Of a DNA stretch of 53,270 bases, positions 24,594-33,791 are shown piece by piece. This DNA is from Candidatus Nitrosocosmicus arcticus (lineage in GTDB: Archaea; Thermoproteota; Nitrososphaeria; Nitrososphaerales; Nitrososphaeraceae): the NCBI RefSeq assembly GCF_007826885.1, contig NZ_ML675594.1:1-53270 (forward strand), given 5' to 3'. The first letter of the stretch is position 1, and every line of letters starts with the position of its first letter. Under the pieces are notes generated by a model. That model saw only the letters and a list, made by a program, of their open reading frames with translations, did no database searches and was not told where the DNA came from. Made by a program: the position numbers and the translations under genes.

Positions 24594-25277
24594 TTAGGCT
24601 ATCGGAGCTACTGGTGTACCTGTTTCTGTTGATGTAGTTCCACTTTGAGGAGCTACTGGTGTACCTGTTTCTGTTGATGTAGTTCCACTTTGAGGAGCAA
24701 TCATACGAGAGCTGTCAGAGCTTGTTGTCTCTTCCTCGTCAGAGCTTGATTTTGCGCTGTCGTCTTCAGAGCTTGATTTTGCGCTGTCGTCTTCAGAGCT
24801 TGATTTTGCGCTGTCGTCTTCAGAGCTTGTTGTCTCTTCCTCGTCAGAAGCGGATTTATTCTGAGGAGTTACAGATTTTTGATTGTCGTCTGGACTTGTG
24901 GTGCTTTCATCTTCAGATGCTGTATCAGATTGTGCTTCTGGAGATTGAAAATCATTGACAGGAAATACAAGATCGATTCCACCTAATGGATCTGTAGCGG
25001 CGGATTCATCTTGAGAGCTTGAAGCAGAGTCATCATTGCCTGATGATGAATCATCTTCAGAACTTGAAGTGCTAGAATCACCGAACGGGAACAATTCATC
25101 AAAACTGAAACCTTCCTTGCTATTTCCAAATAGACTATCAAAATTTAATCCACGAGACCCGTCTTCACCGGCGTTTTGTGCTAATACGTTTTGATTAAAG
25201 ATTGCTTGAGTACCTGTACCTGTTACTACCACTACTAAGAATATTAATAGTAGATTAAATGGTATAATTTTTAGCAT
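24594..25277 (-). CDS. Secreted Ser/Asp-rich repeat protein
   Basis: 227-residue protein. A signal peptide (about residues 1-33, LLLIFLVVVVTGTGTQA then LAQN) leads into an almost wholly low-complexity, highly acidic Ser/Asp/Glu chain, with three tandem copies of a 9-residue unit (EDDSAKSSS, about residues 153-179) and two of a 15-residue unit (APQSGTTSTETGTPV, about 195-224). There is no C-terminal anchor. Phe-rich islands LNFDSLFGNS and FSFDELFPFGDSS near the start are the only folded-looking parts. It is probably an extracellular, intrinsically disordered protein. The repeats are almost identical in DNA, so copy number may vary between strains. Confidence 0.8.
   Translation of the reverse strand: MLKIIPFNLLLIFLVVVVTGTGTQAIFNQNVLAQNAGEDGSRGLNFDSLFGNSKEGFSFDELFPFGDSSTSSSEDDSSSGNDDSASSSQDESAATDPLGGIDLVFPVNDFQSPEAQSDTASEDESTTSPDDNQKSVTPQNKSASDEEETTSSEDDSAKSSSEDDSAKSSSEDDSAKSSSDEEETTSSDSSRMIAPQSGTTSTETGTPVAPQSGTTSTETGTPVAPIA
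24604..24693. repeat. Two 45-bp tandem repeats
   Basis: Units at 24604-24648 and 24649-24693 are identical and encode the 15-residue C-terminal repeat of the Ser/Asp-rich protein in frame. Confidence 0.9.
24716..24844. repeat. Tandem 27-bp repeats flanked by 24-bp repeats
   Basis: Three identical 27-bp units begin at 24740, 24767 and 24794. Identical 24-bp copies of a related sequence lie on each side (24716-24739 and 24821-24844). All are multiples of three, so copy-number change keeps the reading frame. Confidence 0.88.
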
Positions 25278-25529
25278 TATTGAAGATCCTAACTAATCCC
25301 ATAAAGCAGTTTGATAACTGATTACTTTATCAATAGTACAACATCATGTTAAATAAAAATAAAAGAAACAAAATTAACCTATTTAGTTATATAATAGGAT
25401 TCTGCTAAAACACAATCCCAGTATTCTAATGTATGCGTTCTGGTCTTAGGGATTGGATGGGAATATTCGTTAGCAGGTATAATTTTGATGCACAGCCTAT
25501 AAATTTTGAAGAATTATGCCTGTTCTTCT

Positions 25530-26042
25530 TTAAATACTCAAATACTGTTTTGATAATTCTAAGTAATTATTTGATAGCTCTTTTATCCATTCTCGTTCCT
25601 TGTCATTTATATCACGGATTTCCTTCGCGGGCAATCCTCCCCAAAGTTTTCCGGATGGAATTTTAGTATTTGGTTTAACCACCGATCCTGCAGCTATTAT
25701 TGACCACTCTCCAAGCTCGCACTCATCCATGACAATAGAACCAATCCCAACCAGCGAATTATCATTTATTGAACAACCATGAAGTGTCACTGAATGACCA
25801 ATAGTAACATTGTTGCCAATGATGGTAGGGTATTTATTAGTGGTAACATGTACAACACTATTATCTTGTATATTGGTATTAAAACCAACCTTAATGTGAA
25901 ATACATCCCCTCTAAGAACAGTACCGAACCAAACCGATGTACGAGAGCCTATTTCTACGTCACCAATAATAACAGAATTCGACGCAATAAAACAATCGGA
26001 ATTTATTTTTGGAACTTTATTTTTAAAAGGTAATAAGGACAC
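25530..26042 (-). CDS. Gamma-carbonic-anhydrase-like hexapeptide protein
   Basis: 170-residue left-handed beta-helix protein of the gamma-CA/YrdA family. The hexapeptide rhythm runs from about residue 15 to 130, with TSVWFGTVLRGD (the conserved Arg and Asp). Three metal-ligand histidines are visible in NSVVHV and GHSVTLHGC. The C-terminal helix is short. It lacks the acidic loop and proton-shuttle extension of true Cam, so carbonic anhydrase activity is uncertain; many homologues have other or unknown functions. It stands alone, with TetR upstream on the same strand across about 100 bases. Confidence 0.85.
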   Translation of the reverse strand: MSLLPFKNKVPKINSDCFIASNSVIIGDVEIGSRTSVWFGTVLRGDVFHIKVGFNTNIQDNSVVHVTTNKYPTIIGNNVTIGHSVTLHGCSINDNSLVGIGSIVMDECELGEWSIIAAGSVVKPNTKIPSGKLWGGLPAKEIRDINDKEREWIKELSNNYLELSKQYLSI

Positions 26043-26144
26043 ACCCGTGTTAATGATGTAATAGGTTATAAATTAGTTCAGATAAATCGACAGGCATTTC
26101 TCCAACAGAAATTAGGTAGCCAACGATCCACCTTTGATTTGATC

Positions 26145-26747
26145 CTAGTCTAAATTTGACAATATCGCTTTTATCGCTACGGCCCAAGTTTTCTTATTAT
26201 AATTTTCTGGGATCCCAATGAGACTTGCTGTGGTAATCCCATCAAACAAAGATACTATCCCGGAGGCAACATAGGCTAGATTCCTGTCGGCTTTAATAAA
26301 TCCCATATCACTTTGGATCTGCAAATAGTTTTCAACAACTTTATAGATTTTGAGTCTATGATTAAACAAGATTTTTTGCAGTTTTGGATTGCGTGTTGAT
26401 TCTGCTAAAGCCTCAAAAAAAACTTTTGCAGTTCCTTCTTTTTGTAATTTTTGAAAGTTTTCATAAAATAACTCTGCGTTTGATATTAGATCATCCCTAC
26501 TTTTAGTAAATAAGTGATGAAGTTGAACTTTCAATAGGTCAAGACTATCCTCACAAATAGCATTAAATAAATCTTCTTTATTTTCAAAATAATTATACAG
26601 TGTTCCTTTACTTAAATCGGCTGAAAGAGATATTTCGTCCATTCGAGTTCGATCGAATCCATCATTAGAAAAGCATTCAATTGCTGATTGGATGATTCTA
26701 CCTCGTACTTCTAGCTTATGTTGAGATGTTACCTTTGGACACATCAA
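26145..26747 (-). CDS. TetR-family transcriptional regulator
   Basis: 200-residue one-component repressor. The N-terminal HTH is canonical: IIQSAIECFSNDGFDRTRMDEIS then LSKGTLYNYFENKEDLF (each shown as read). The C-terminal ligand domain is helical and of the AcrR/YfiR length. It is divergent from a nucleotide-sugar dehydrogenase and MFS exporter, with 345 bases between. A perfect palindrome sits just upstream of the opposite promoter at 27047, so the likely role is repression of that pair with relief by a small hydrophobic ligand. TetR proteins are mostly bacterial; horizontal origin is possible. Confidence 0.88.
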   Translation of the reverse strand: MMCPKVTSQHKLEVRGRIIQSAIECFSNDGFDRTRMDEISLSADLSKGTLYNYFENKEDLFNAICEDSLDLLKVQLHHLFTKSRDDLISNAELFYENFQKLQKEGTAKVFFEALAESTRNPKLQKILFNHRLKIYKVVENYLQIQSDMGFIKADRNLAYVASGIVSLFDGITTASLIGIPENYNKKTWAVAIKAILSNLD

Positions 26748-27046
26748 TATTCGCCTATCTCTAGATTCTTGTTAGAATAGGTACGTCCTCTAAGGTTTAC
26801 TACTTGGATACGAGACATAGGTGATTTGATACTTTTCTTTAATAAAAAATGTATAGTGCATATTACGATAGATTTAGTATAACTACTAAGAATTTGAAAT
26901 CCTCTAGTAAAAATTTTTATACAATTAAGTACCAATATTATTCTCATTTGAAACCCTAAAAAAGACATCGAAGTGAGTTTTCGAGAATTGATATTAAGCC
27001 TATACATGAACATAATTGAATTAGTTCTGCATGTTAATAAATATGT

Positions 27047-27058
27047 CTGACCGGTCAG
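27047..27058. promoter_or_regulatory. Candidate TetR operator, 12-bp perfect palindrome
   Basis: CTGACCGGTCAG is a perfect palindrome of the TGACCGGTCA type common for TetR regulators. It lies 34 bases before the ATG at 27093 and directly next to the TATA-like TTTAATTTATTAA (about 27060-27072). A bound dimer there would block TBP/TFB access. The divergent tetR gene starts 300 bases away, and no second copy was seen near its start. Confidence 0.6.
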
Positions 27059-27092
27059 TTTAATTTATTAAGGAGTATTTGTAACATAAATC

Positions 27093-28124
27093 ATGATTCC
27101 GTTAAGGAGGGAAAATGATAACGCTTTAGACGATATGCGTCTGGAGACACAAGAACAGTATAAATATCCAGATAGTATTCCTAGTCCCAGTAATACATTT
27201 ACTTCTAATAAATTAAATGATCAAAGGTTTAACGCCCTTAAAAATGAGAAGGTGGTGATCATAGGACTAGGCCAGCTGGGTCTTCCAGTTGCAAAATATG
27301 TTAAAGAACATGGTTTTGATACTTATGGATATGATATAAATCAAAAAACCATGCAATCAGCTGAATCCAAGTACGGAATAAAACAAGCAACAAACTTTGG
27401 AGATTTTGACGTATTAATTATCTGTGTATCTACACATAGACCAGATGATATGTTTACACCACAAGTAGATGGTTTGATGTCTGTTGTTGAAAAAATATCT
27501 AGAGAAGCTAAAGCAGGTGCACTAATATCAATTGAAAGTACAATACCAAAAGGTACATCAAAAAAAGTATTTGAAAAAGTAGATCACAAATTTCACGTTG
27601 TACATGCACCACATAGATGGTATGCATTAGAAGAAGAAGTTCACGGTGTTAATCAACTTCGCATTGTAGGAGGTGTAAGCAACTGCTGTTTACAGCACGG
27701 TCTTAACTTTTATGATGGACGAGAGGTAATATCCCAAACAACAGCAACAGCATCTGGAATAAAAAGTCTATCAATTCCAATGCATCCAGTATCGTCAGTT
27801 GAAGTAGCAGAACTGACAAAAATAGTAGAAAATGCTCATAGATATCTCCAAATAGCATTTGCAGAAGAGCTTTACCTCTATTGCAAATCTAACAGCATTA
27901 GTTTTTCAGAATTACGTGAATCACTCAATACAAAATGGAATGTAGAAGTACTAGAACCAAGAGATGGAATAGGAGGTCACTGCCTTCCCAAAGACACAAA
28001 GATGTTTATCAATTCATCTAATACAATAAAAAGCAAGATACTTCAAGCAGCAGTAGAGATTGATGAAGATTATAGAGAATATAGAAGCAAATTAGAGAAA
28101 GAAGTTAAAATTCCAGCCGTATAA
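27093..28124 (+). CDS. UDP-glucose/GDP-mannose dehydrogenase family protein (short form)
   Basis: NAD-dependent nucleotide-sugar dehydrogenase homologue, 343 residues against roughly 410-440 for the family. A polar N-terminal extension (1-50) precedes the Rossmann motif VVIIGLGQLGLPVAKYV (G58, G60, G63). Then come ISIESTIPKGTSKK, VHAPHRWYALEEEVHG, the central ELTKIVENAHRYLQIAFAEE and the catalytic motif GIGGHCLPKD with C297. The chain ends about 45 residues later, so the C-terminal UDP-binding domain is essentially absent. It may use a different substrate or need a partner. It follows the candidate TetR operator and is 38 bases ahead of the MFS gene. Confidence 0.82.
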   Translation: MIPLRRENDNALDDMRLETQEQYKYPDSIPSPSNTFTSNKLNDQRFNALKNEKVVIIGLGQLGLPVAKYVKEHGFDTYGYDINQKTMQSAESKYGIKQATNFGDFDVLIICVSTHRPDDMFTPQVDGLMSVVEKISREAKAGALISIESTIPKGTSKKVFEKVDHKFHVVHAPHRWYALEEEVHGVNQLRIVGGVSNCCLQHGLNFYDGREVISQTTATASGIKSLSIPMHPVSSVEVAELTKIVENAHRYLQIAFAEELYLYCKSNSISFSELRESLNTKWNVEVLEPRDGIGGHCLPKDTKMFINSSNTIKSKILQAAVEIDEDYREYRSKLEKEVKIPAV

Positions 28125-28162
28125 TAGTAGCATTATTACCATTTTTCACTAAACTGGGATAT

Positions 28163-29719
28163 TTGTTCATGAAAAATACAAAAACAAAAGACACGGAGAA
28201 GATTCACGAATCCACCTGGATAACATTAGCGATATTGGGATCGACAATTTTAATCACGATGTATGGAGAAACCATGCTATTACCAGCTATAAGTGATATA
28301 ATTAGCGATTTTGATATTTCATATAGTACCTCGTCATGGATTCTTACGGCCTACTTAATTTCAGGAGCAGTCATGACACCTATTGCAGGAAAATTATCAG
28401 ACGTATACGGTAGAAAGAAAATGGTGCTTGTGATTTTCATTATCTACATTGTCGGGATCGCCATTGGAGGAATGTCAACTAATATTTACACTTTAATTCT
28501 GGCTAGAATCATTCAAGGGATAGGCATTTCTATGTTTCCCATCGCATTTGGCATCATAAGAGACCAATTTCCGATGTCCAAGATTGCAATCGGTGTAGGA
28601 ATCTTCAGTTCGATGTTTGCCGCAGGATCAGTAGTTGGAATAGCCATAGGTGGGACAATAGTCCAAAATTTTGGATGGCAAGCTACATTTTTCACCATAA
28701 TACCGGTGGCAATAATACTTTGGATTATAATAAAGAAGCTAATAAAGAATGATGACACATCAGATACCGACGACGAAGTTGAACAAAATTCAAATTTCAA
28801 CCTACCCGAAAAGGAAAACGTACAATTAGATCATAATATCATTAGAGGCAAGAAAACCAGACATCATATTGATATTAAAGGAGCAATGTCATTAGCTTTT
28901 TCAATTTCAGCATTCTTATTAACTTTAACTTATTTTGCCAACATAAATGGCGAATCCAATAATATTACATCATTTGATGGCATCGTCATGGTTTCACTCA
29001 TTGCACTGACAATTTGCTCCATGATAGCATTTGTAATCATTGAGAGAAAAGCAAAGGATCCTTTAATACCTCTCGGATTAATCTCAGATAAGATTTTGCT
29101 TCCCTCGAATATTCTCCTCTTAATTTTTGGAATAACAATGTTCATGATTTATCAAACCATACCAATTTTGGTAACTAGCCCAATACCATTTGGATTCGGT
29201 GGTGATGCATTAGATAGTGCAATGGTACAATTGCCGTTCATGATAATTTTCCTAATATTTGCGCCATCCTCAGGATTTATAGTATCAAAAATAGGCAATT
29301 TTAAGCCAATTATTGTAGGGAGTGTTTTGACTACAATTGGTTTTGCTAGTTTATTTGTGTTTCATGTTAATGAATTTGTAATTGCAATAAATTTGATAAT
29401 AATCTCAGCAGGATTGTCATTGACACAAGTAGGAGCTTTCAATATCACATTACAACATACACCCCGTCAGTATAGCGGAGTCTCAATAGGAATATCAGTG
29501 GTATTAGTATTAATGGGTAGTTCCATAGGTCCAGTAATTGCCTCAACATTTATGCAAGCTTATCAGGAGCCAGTTAACGGTATTGATGGACAATCATTTC
29601 CTTCACAGTTATCTTATAACCTCATCTTTATCACTGCAACAATAATCTCTATTGTATCGTTCCCCTGTATGATACTATTGAAAAGAAGAACAAATCAATT
29701 AATCCCTAAAAGAGTTTGA
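28163..29719 (+). CDS. MFS drug:H+ antiporter, DHA2 (14-TM) family
   Basis: 518-residue membrane exporter of the EmrB/QacA type. The first loops carry SWILTAYLISGAVMTPIAGKLSD-like sequence (motif A: GKLSDVYGRKKM) and motif C-like GSVVGIAIGGTIVQNFGW in the fifth helix. A charged cytoplasmic loop (about 195-235) splits the helices, and about 14 hydrophobic segments are visible. TTG 28163 and ATG 28169 are both possible starts, two codons apart. It is 38 bases downstream of the dehydrogenase and probably in one operon under the TetR regulator. Substrate is unknown; proton-driven efflux of a hydrophobic compound is the family role. Confidence 0.9.
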   Translation: MFMKNTKTKDTEKIHESTWITLAILGSTILITMYGETMLLPAISDIISDFDISYSTSSWILTAYLISGAVMTPIAGKLSDVYGRKKMVLVIFIIYIVGIAIGGMSTNIYTLILARIIQGIGISMFPIAFGIIRDQFPMSKIAIGVGIFSSMFAAGSVVGIAIGGTIVQNFGWQATFFTIIPVAIILWIIIKKLIKNDDTSDTDDEVEQNSNFNLPEKENVQLDHNIIRGKKTRHHIDIKGAMSLAFSISAFLLTLTYFANINGESNNITSFDGIVMVSLIALTICSMIAFVIIERKAKDPLIPLGLISDKILLPSNILLLIFGITMFMIYQTIPILVTSPIPFGFGGDALDSAMVQLPFMIIFLIFAPSSGFIVSKIGNFKPIIVGSVLTTIGFASLFVFHVNEFVIAINLIIISAGLSLTQVGAFNITLQHTPRQYSGVSIGISVVLVLMGSSIGPVIASTFMQAYQEPVNGIDGQSFPSQLSYNLIFITATIISIVSFPCMILLKRRTNQLIPKRV

Positions 29720-29894
29720 AACTATAAATTCTCCCGTTGCTGCACTCAAATAGTGTATGTAGTAAGCTAGCGAGAAAAGTCGCAAATTGGAGGTAAAATT
29801 CTCTATTTTCAATAAAAGGAGTCACATATGACATTTTTCTACTTTAGAAGTATGTTCATCATTGCTACTAATACATATGATTGAAACTATCATA

Positions 29895-30173
29895 TCAAAA
29901 TAGTTCAACGAATATATTTATTGGAATCCCATTAGCTCGCATACCAATTCGGATTCTACCCGTCTCATATGATATATCACCTATACTATCCTTTAATCCT
30001 CGTGATGCAAAATGCAGATGATTACTCCTCAGGGTTATTTTGTATGTACCATCTTTTTCATTATGAAGTCCCGACAAAAACTGGATGTGGTCTTCATTTC
30101 TCAATTCATCAAGTTCTCTACAAATAGGCTTGATAATATTCCACGCTTCTTCTTCAAATAGTTCTTTGTTCAA
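29895..30173 (-). CDS. Small hypothetical protein
   Basis: Unrecognised 92-residue protein, acidic N-terminal helix (EEEAWNIIKPICRELDEL) followed by beta-rich sequence (GTYKITLRSNHLHF, GRIRIGMRANGIPINIFV). No membrane segment or metal motif. The amino-acid composition is ordinary and the frame clean, supporting a real gene; there is no context clue. Confidence 0.55.
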   Translation of the reverse strand: MNKELFEEEAWNIIKPICRELDELRNEDHIQFLSGLHNEKDGTYKITLRSNHLHFASRGLKDSIGDISYETGRIRIGMRANGIPINIFVELF

Positions 30174-30561
30174 TCCTTGTCAATAATCAAGACCGATTAT
30201 TATTGGTTAAGATCCTGTTTAACTAGTTCTCAGGACAAAAATACAAATGATAGGCAATGACGTTCATGATCCTATTATACCAATTACCAATTATTCCTAA
30301 CAATAGGAATTTGAATAAACCGTATATCATGTCTTAGAACAGGCCTAGATATGAATGAGAACCGCTAGCAGATATTAACATGACCGAAAAAGACGTCAAT
30401 ATAATTTTTATTCGTCAGTCAGGTAGAAAATTTTGGTTAACAGAGGAAAGGAATGAATAAGAATATGGAGTGGTTCATTGTTTCACCCCTTCTAAACACC
30501 GACTGGCCTCTGAAATCAAAACAATGAGAAAATTAATGAATACCCGATGAGGAGTTAGAGA
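30174..30561. other. Gap without recognisable gene
   Basis: 388 AT-rich bases between divergent genes, holding the polX promoter. I see only very short open frames and no RNA signature. Confidence 0.5.
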
Positions 30562-32439
30562 GTGAAACTTACAAATGCTGAGATTTCTGACATACTGCGT
30601 AAGATTTCATTTCTACTGGAGTTGGAAATGGATAATGATGATAACAAAACTAATTTAAATTTCAAAAATAGAGCATATATTAGAGCAGCTGATCAAATTG
30701 ATAATCTTCCTTTAAGTATTGAATCTCTGTATAGAGAAAGAGGGATTAATGGATTATTGCAGATTCCTTCTATAGGTAAAGCGATCTCCTCAAAAATAGA
30801 AGAATATATCAAAACAGGCAAGATTGAATATTACGAAATACTAAAATCGAAATACCCAATAAAGATAGATGATTTCTTAAGTCTAGAAGGAATAGGTCCA
30901 AAAACTCTGAGAGTAATAATTGATAGGCTACCCGTGAGAAATCTCAGTGATTTAGAAAGGGCTGCTAAGGAAGGGAAGTTGAACGAGATTACAGGAATTT
31001 CTAAAAAAAAGGAAGAAAAAATACTCAAGAGAATCGAATTACATAACATAGGCAAAAAAAGGCATTTACTTGGAGATATTTATCCATTAGTGAAGCAAAT
31101 AGAAGAATATTTAAAAAATATGGAAAGCGCATCTATGGTAACAGCAGTAGGATCCTTCAGAAGAATGAAAGAGACCATTGGCGATATCGATTTTCTAGTA
31201 GTTTCAGACAATCCAGATAGCATAATTAATTCATTCGTAAATATGCCCGAAGTTAAAGAAATTCTAAGCAAGGGCGGTACTAAGGCATTCATTAATTTTA
31301 ATAATGGATTAGATTCCGATTTATTGGTCGTTCCTAAAGAAAGTTATGGAGCAGCATTACAATATTTTACCGGAAGTAAGGAACATGGAATAGCATTGCG
31401 AAGATTGGCACAATCCAAGGAACTCCGCTTGAATGAATGGGGATTATTTGATATTAAATCCGATCAAAAAATATCAGGGGAATCAGAAGAACACTTGTAT
31501 AATGCATTAGGGTTGGAATGGATCCCTCCAGAAATGAGGGAAAACAAAGGAGAAATCGAGATGGCAAGGAAAGGGTCGAAGGAATGGCAGGAAAAAATGA
31601 AAAGATTGTTAAAGTATGGTGATATAAAAGGAGATCTACAAGTACATTCAAACAATACAGACGGTAAAATGTCTATAGAAGAAATGGCATATTTTGCAAT
31701 GACAAATTTTGACCTTGACTATATAGCCATAACAGATCATACAAAAAGCCTAAGAATCGCTAGAGGATTAGATGAACAACAACTGCTAGACCAAGCACAC
31801 AAGATTCAAGAATTTAATGATTCAATAAAAAACGGTACTTTCTTTGTGGATCTAAATGAATCTAATGAAGAAAAACCGTTAGGAAGGAAAACAAGCCGCA
31901 ACGACAAGGAGAGGAGAAGAAGTGAAAGGAATTTGAGGGACTTTAGAATACTATCTTCAGCAGAAGTAAACATTCTTAGCGACGGTTCTTTAGACATTCC
32001 AAACAACATTTTGGATAAATTGGATATAGTAGGCGCTGCAATTCATACTAATTTTTCTCAACCAATAGAAGTACAAACAAGTAGGTTAATTAAAGCAGCC
32101 CAAAATCCGAGTGTAGATATTATCTTTCATCCAACGGGTAGAATCATTAATAAAAGAGAGGGCCATCCTGTTGATATTCCGAAATTAATGACAATTGCAA
32201 AAGAAACTAACACAATTCTGGAAATTGATTCTCACTATAACAGACTAGATTTACGGGATGAATATATAAGAACAGCAGTACAAAATGATGTAAAATTAGT
32301 TATTGATTCGGATGCTCATCACCCCTTTCATTATGCATTTTTGGAATTTGGGATAGGACAAGCAAGAAGAGGGTGGGCAAAAAGAGATGATATCCTGAAT
32401 ACGTTACCCGTAAAAGAATTACTCGAAAAATTGAAATAA
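30562..32439 (+). CDS. polX: Family X DNA polymerase with PHP domain (PolX)
   Basis: Repair polymerase, 625 residues. An N-terminal 8-kDa-like region and helix-hairpin-helix motifs (LLQIPSIGKAIS, SLEGIGPKTLRV) precede the pol-beta palm: GSFRR at 197-201 and metal ligands D208 and D210 (GDIDFLV), with a third Asp in GLDSDLL. The C-terminal PHP phosphoesterase/exonuclease domain begins near 359 (LQVHSNNTDG, H362) and keeps ITDHTK, SAEVNILSDGS, FHPTGR and SDAHHPF. A basic insertion (about 430-455, GRKTSRNDKERRRSERN) makes it longer than the typical 570-580. The start is GTG 30562; no better start lies nearby. NreA follows on the same strand, suggesting a repair unit. Confidence 0.93.
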   Translation: MKLTNAEISDILRKISFLLELEMDNDDNKTNLNFKNRAYIRAADQIDNLPLSIESLYRERGINGLLQIPSIGKAISSKIEEYIKTGKIEYYEILKSKYPIKIDDFLSLEGIGPKTLRVIIDRLPVRNLSDLERAAKEGKLNEITGISKKKEEKILKRIELHNIGKKRHLLGDIYPLVKQIEEYLKNMESASMVTAVGSFRRMKETIGDIDFLVVSDNPDSIINSFVNMPEVKEILSKGGTKAFINFNNGLDSDLLVVPKESYGAALQYFTGSKEHGIALRRLAQSKELRLNEWGLFDIKSDQKISGESEEHLYNALGLEWIPPEMRENKGEIEMARKGSKEWQEKMKRLLKYGDIKGDLQVHSNNTDGKMSIEEMAYFAMTNFDLDYIAITDHTKSLRIARGLDEQQLLDQAHKIQEFNDSIKNGTFFVDLNESNEEKPLGRKTSRNDKERRRSERNLRDFRILSSAEVNILSDGSLDIPNNILDKLDIVGAAIHTNFSQPIEVQTSRLIKAAQNPSVDIIFHPTGRIINKREGHPVDIPKLMTIAKETNTILEIDSHYNRLDLRDEYIRTAVQNDVKLVIDSDAHHPFHYAFLEFGIGQARRGWAKRDDILNTLPVKELLEKLK

Positions 32440-32573
32440 TAAAACTATTCTCGAATCCATCAACAGGGTCTTTTCTTAATTCCAACCAAATTGTCTGATC
32501 TATCAATCCTTACTTCCATCATTGTAGGATGTAAATTCAAATAAGATCATTAACAAAACATATTCAATTTGCA

Positions 32574-33791
32574 ATGTATGCTAGGAATAGCGAGGAGATA
32601 AAAAAACGCATAACAGAAGGTTGGAAGCAGATCTTAAGATCGAACTTTAATAATCTTTCTGAAAAAATATCAGGCGGATCACCACCCTCTGTGTTTGTTA
32701 GTAGCTACTCATATCCAAAAGTAAAAGTAGGACCCTTATTTTCACCATTGCAAACCGATTCAGCAATACTGGATCATCCCGAAAAATGGGCAGGAAAGGC
32801 CATTGAGGATATAATAAGATACAAACTATCTCTAATTAGGGGCACACATTCGGCACATGTAAAAACAAATTTGAACTCTGATCGTTATATTCAATCTCTT
32901 CAGGAATTAACTATGGCAACTGGATCGACCGAAATAGAAGTTGCTTTTGAGGGAAAACCTAAATTGAATTTGGAAGAACTCGCCTCAGGGACGACATCTG
33001 ATTCAGACATGATCCATTTCGGGATAGTATCAAAATTGGAGGATTTGAAACTACCTTCAGATATTTCCAGTGACAAGAAAATTGAAAAAACATTTTATGA
33101 TAAGGACCTAAAAGCCATAGAAGCAATTAACTATTTATACGAAGAAGGAATTGAGATTAGTAAAATTAGTAAAATCCTAAGTTTAGGAATGATTGGAATT
33201 CAAAAAAATAGAAGACTTGTACCCACCAAATGGAGCATCTCTGCAATTGATCAAATAATTTCATCCGATTTAATAAAAAAAACAAATACCTTTCGATCAT
33301 TCGATCTGATTAGGATTTACAAGTACACGCATTTGGGAAATTATTATTCCATTATTTTAATCCCAGATGAGTTATGGAGTTTTGAGATGCATGAAGGATG
33401 GATAGACAAAAAAGGAGATGCAATGATAGAAACAGATTCCGAGGATATAAGGGGTCTGAAGAATTATCCAAAAATAGGCGGATCTTATTTTGCTGCTAGG
33501 CTAGCTGTCATAGAATTTCTGAATAACCAAAAAAGAAGTGCATCAGTAATAGTCCTTAGGGAAATACATCCTGAATATATCCTCCCTGTTGGCGTCTGGC
33601 AAATTAGAGAAGGAATAAGAGAGGCTTTGAGAATGAACGCCATTACATTTGATACCCTGGACACGGCCCTATCATTCGCTTGTGATAATTTAACCATCTC
33701 AAAAAATGAATGGATTGAAAATAGCAGTTTAGTTAGAGCAAGAAAAAGTCAAGGCAGAATTACCGATTATTTCAGTAGGCCTGAATACTAA
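32574..33791 (+). CDS. nreA: DNA repair protein NreA
   Basis: 405-residue archaeal NreA-family protein (DUF650/DUF651). Family landmarks include SPPSVFVSSYSYPKVKVGPL (as read, trimmed), the DHPEKW segment, and the C-terminal IPDELWSFEMHEGW and LREIHPEYILPVGVWQIREG. It ends in a PCNA-interaction-like box QGRITDYF followed by six residues, as seen in characterised NreA proteins. The N-terminal zinc-finger present in some homologues is missing. NreA acts in repair of interstrand or alkylation-type damage in archaea that lack classical nucleotide excision repair. It lies 134 bases after polX on the same strand. Confidence 0.92.
   Translation: MYARNSEEIKKRITEGWKQILRSNFNNLSEKISGGSPPSVFVSSYSYPKVKVGPLFSPLQTDSAILDHPEKWAGKAIEDIIRYKLSLIRGTHSAHVKTNLNSDRYIQSLQELTMATGSTEIEVAFEGKPKLNLEELASGTTSDSDMIHFGIVSKLEDLKLPSDISSDKKIEKTFYDKDLKAIEAINYLYEEGIEISKISKILSLGMIGIQKNRRLVPTKWSISAIDQIISSDLIKKTNTFRSFDLIRIYKYTHLGNYYSIILIPDELWSFEMHEGWIDKKGDAMIETDSEDIRGLKNYPKIGGSYFAARLAVIEFLNNQKRSASVIVLREIHPEYILPVGVWQIREGIREALRMNAITFDTLDTALSFACDNLTISKNEWIENSSLVRARKSQGRITDYFSRPEY

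Noticed and set aside
24604-24844. CRISPR-like array in the Ser/Asp gene
   Set aside because: Units are directly adjacent, in frame and code for protein repeats; there are no spacers.
26744-27013. Open frame of 89 codons upstream of tetR
   Set aside because: It spans the divergent promoter region, has a basic/hydrophobic composition typical of AT-rich non-coding DNA, and overlaps the tetR start.
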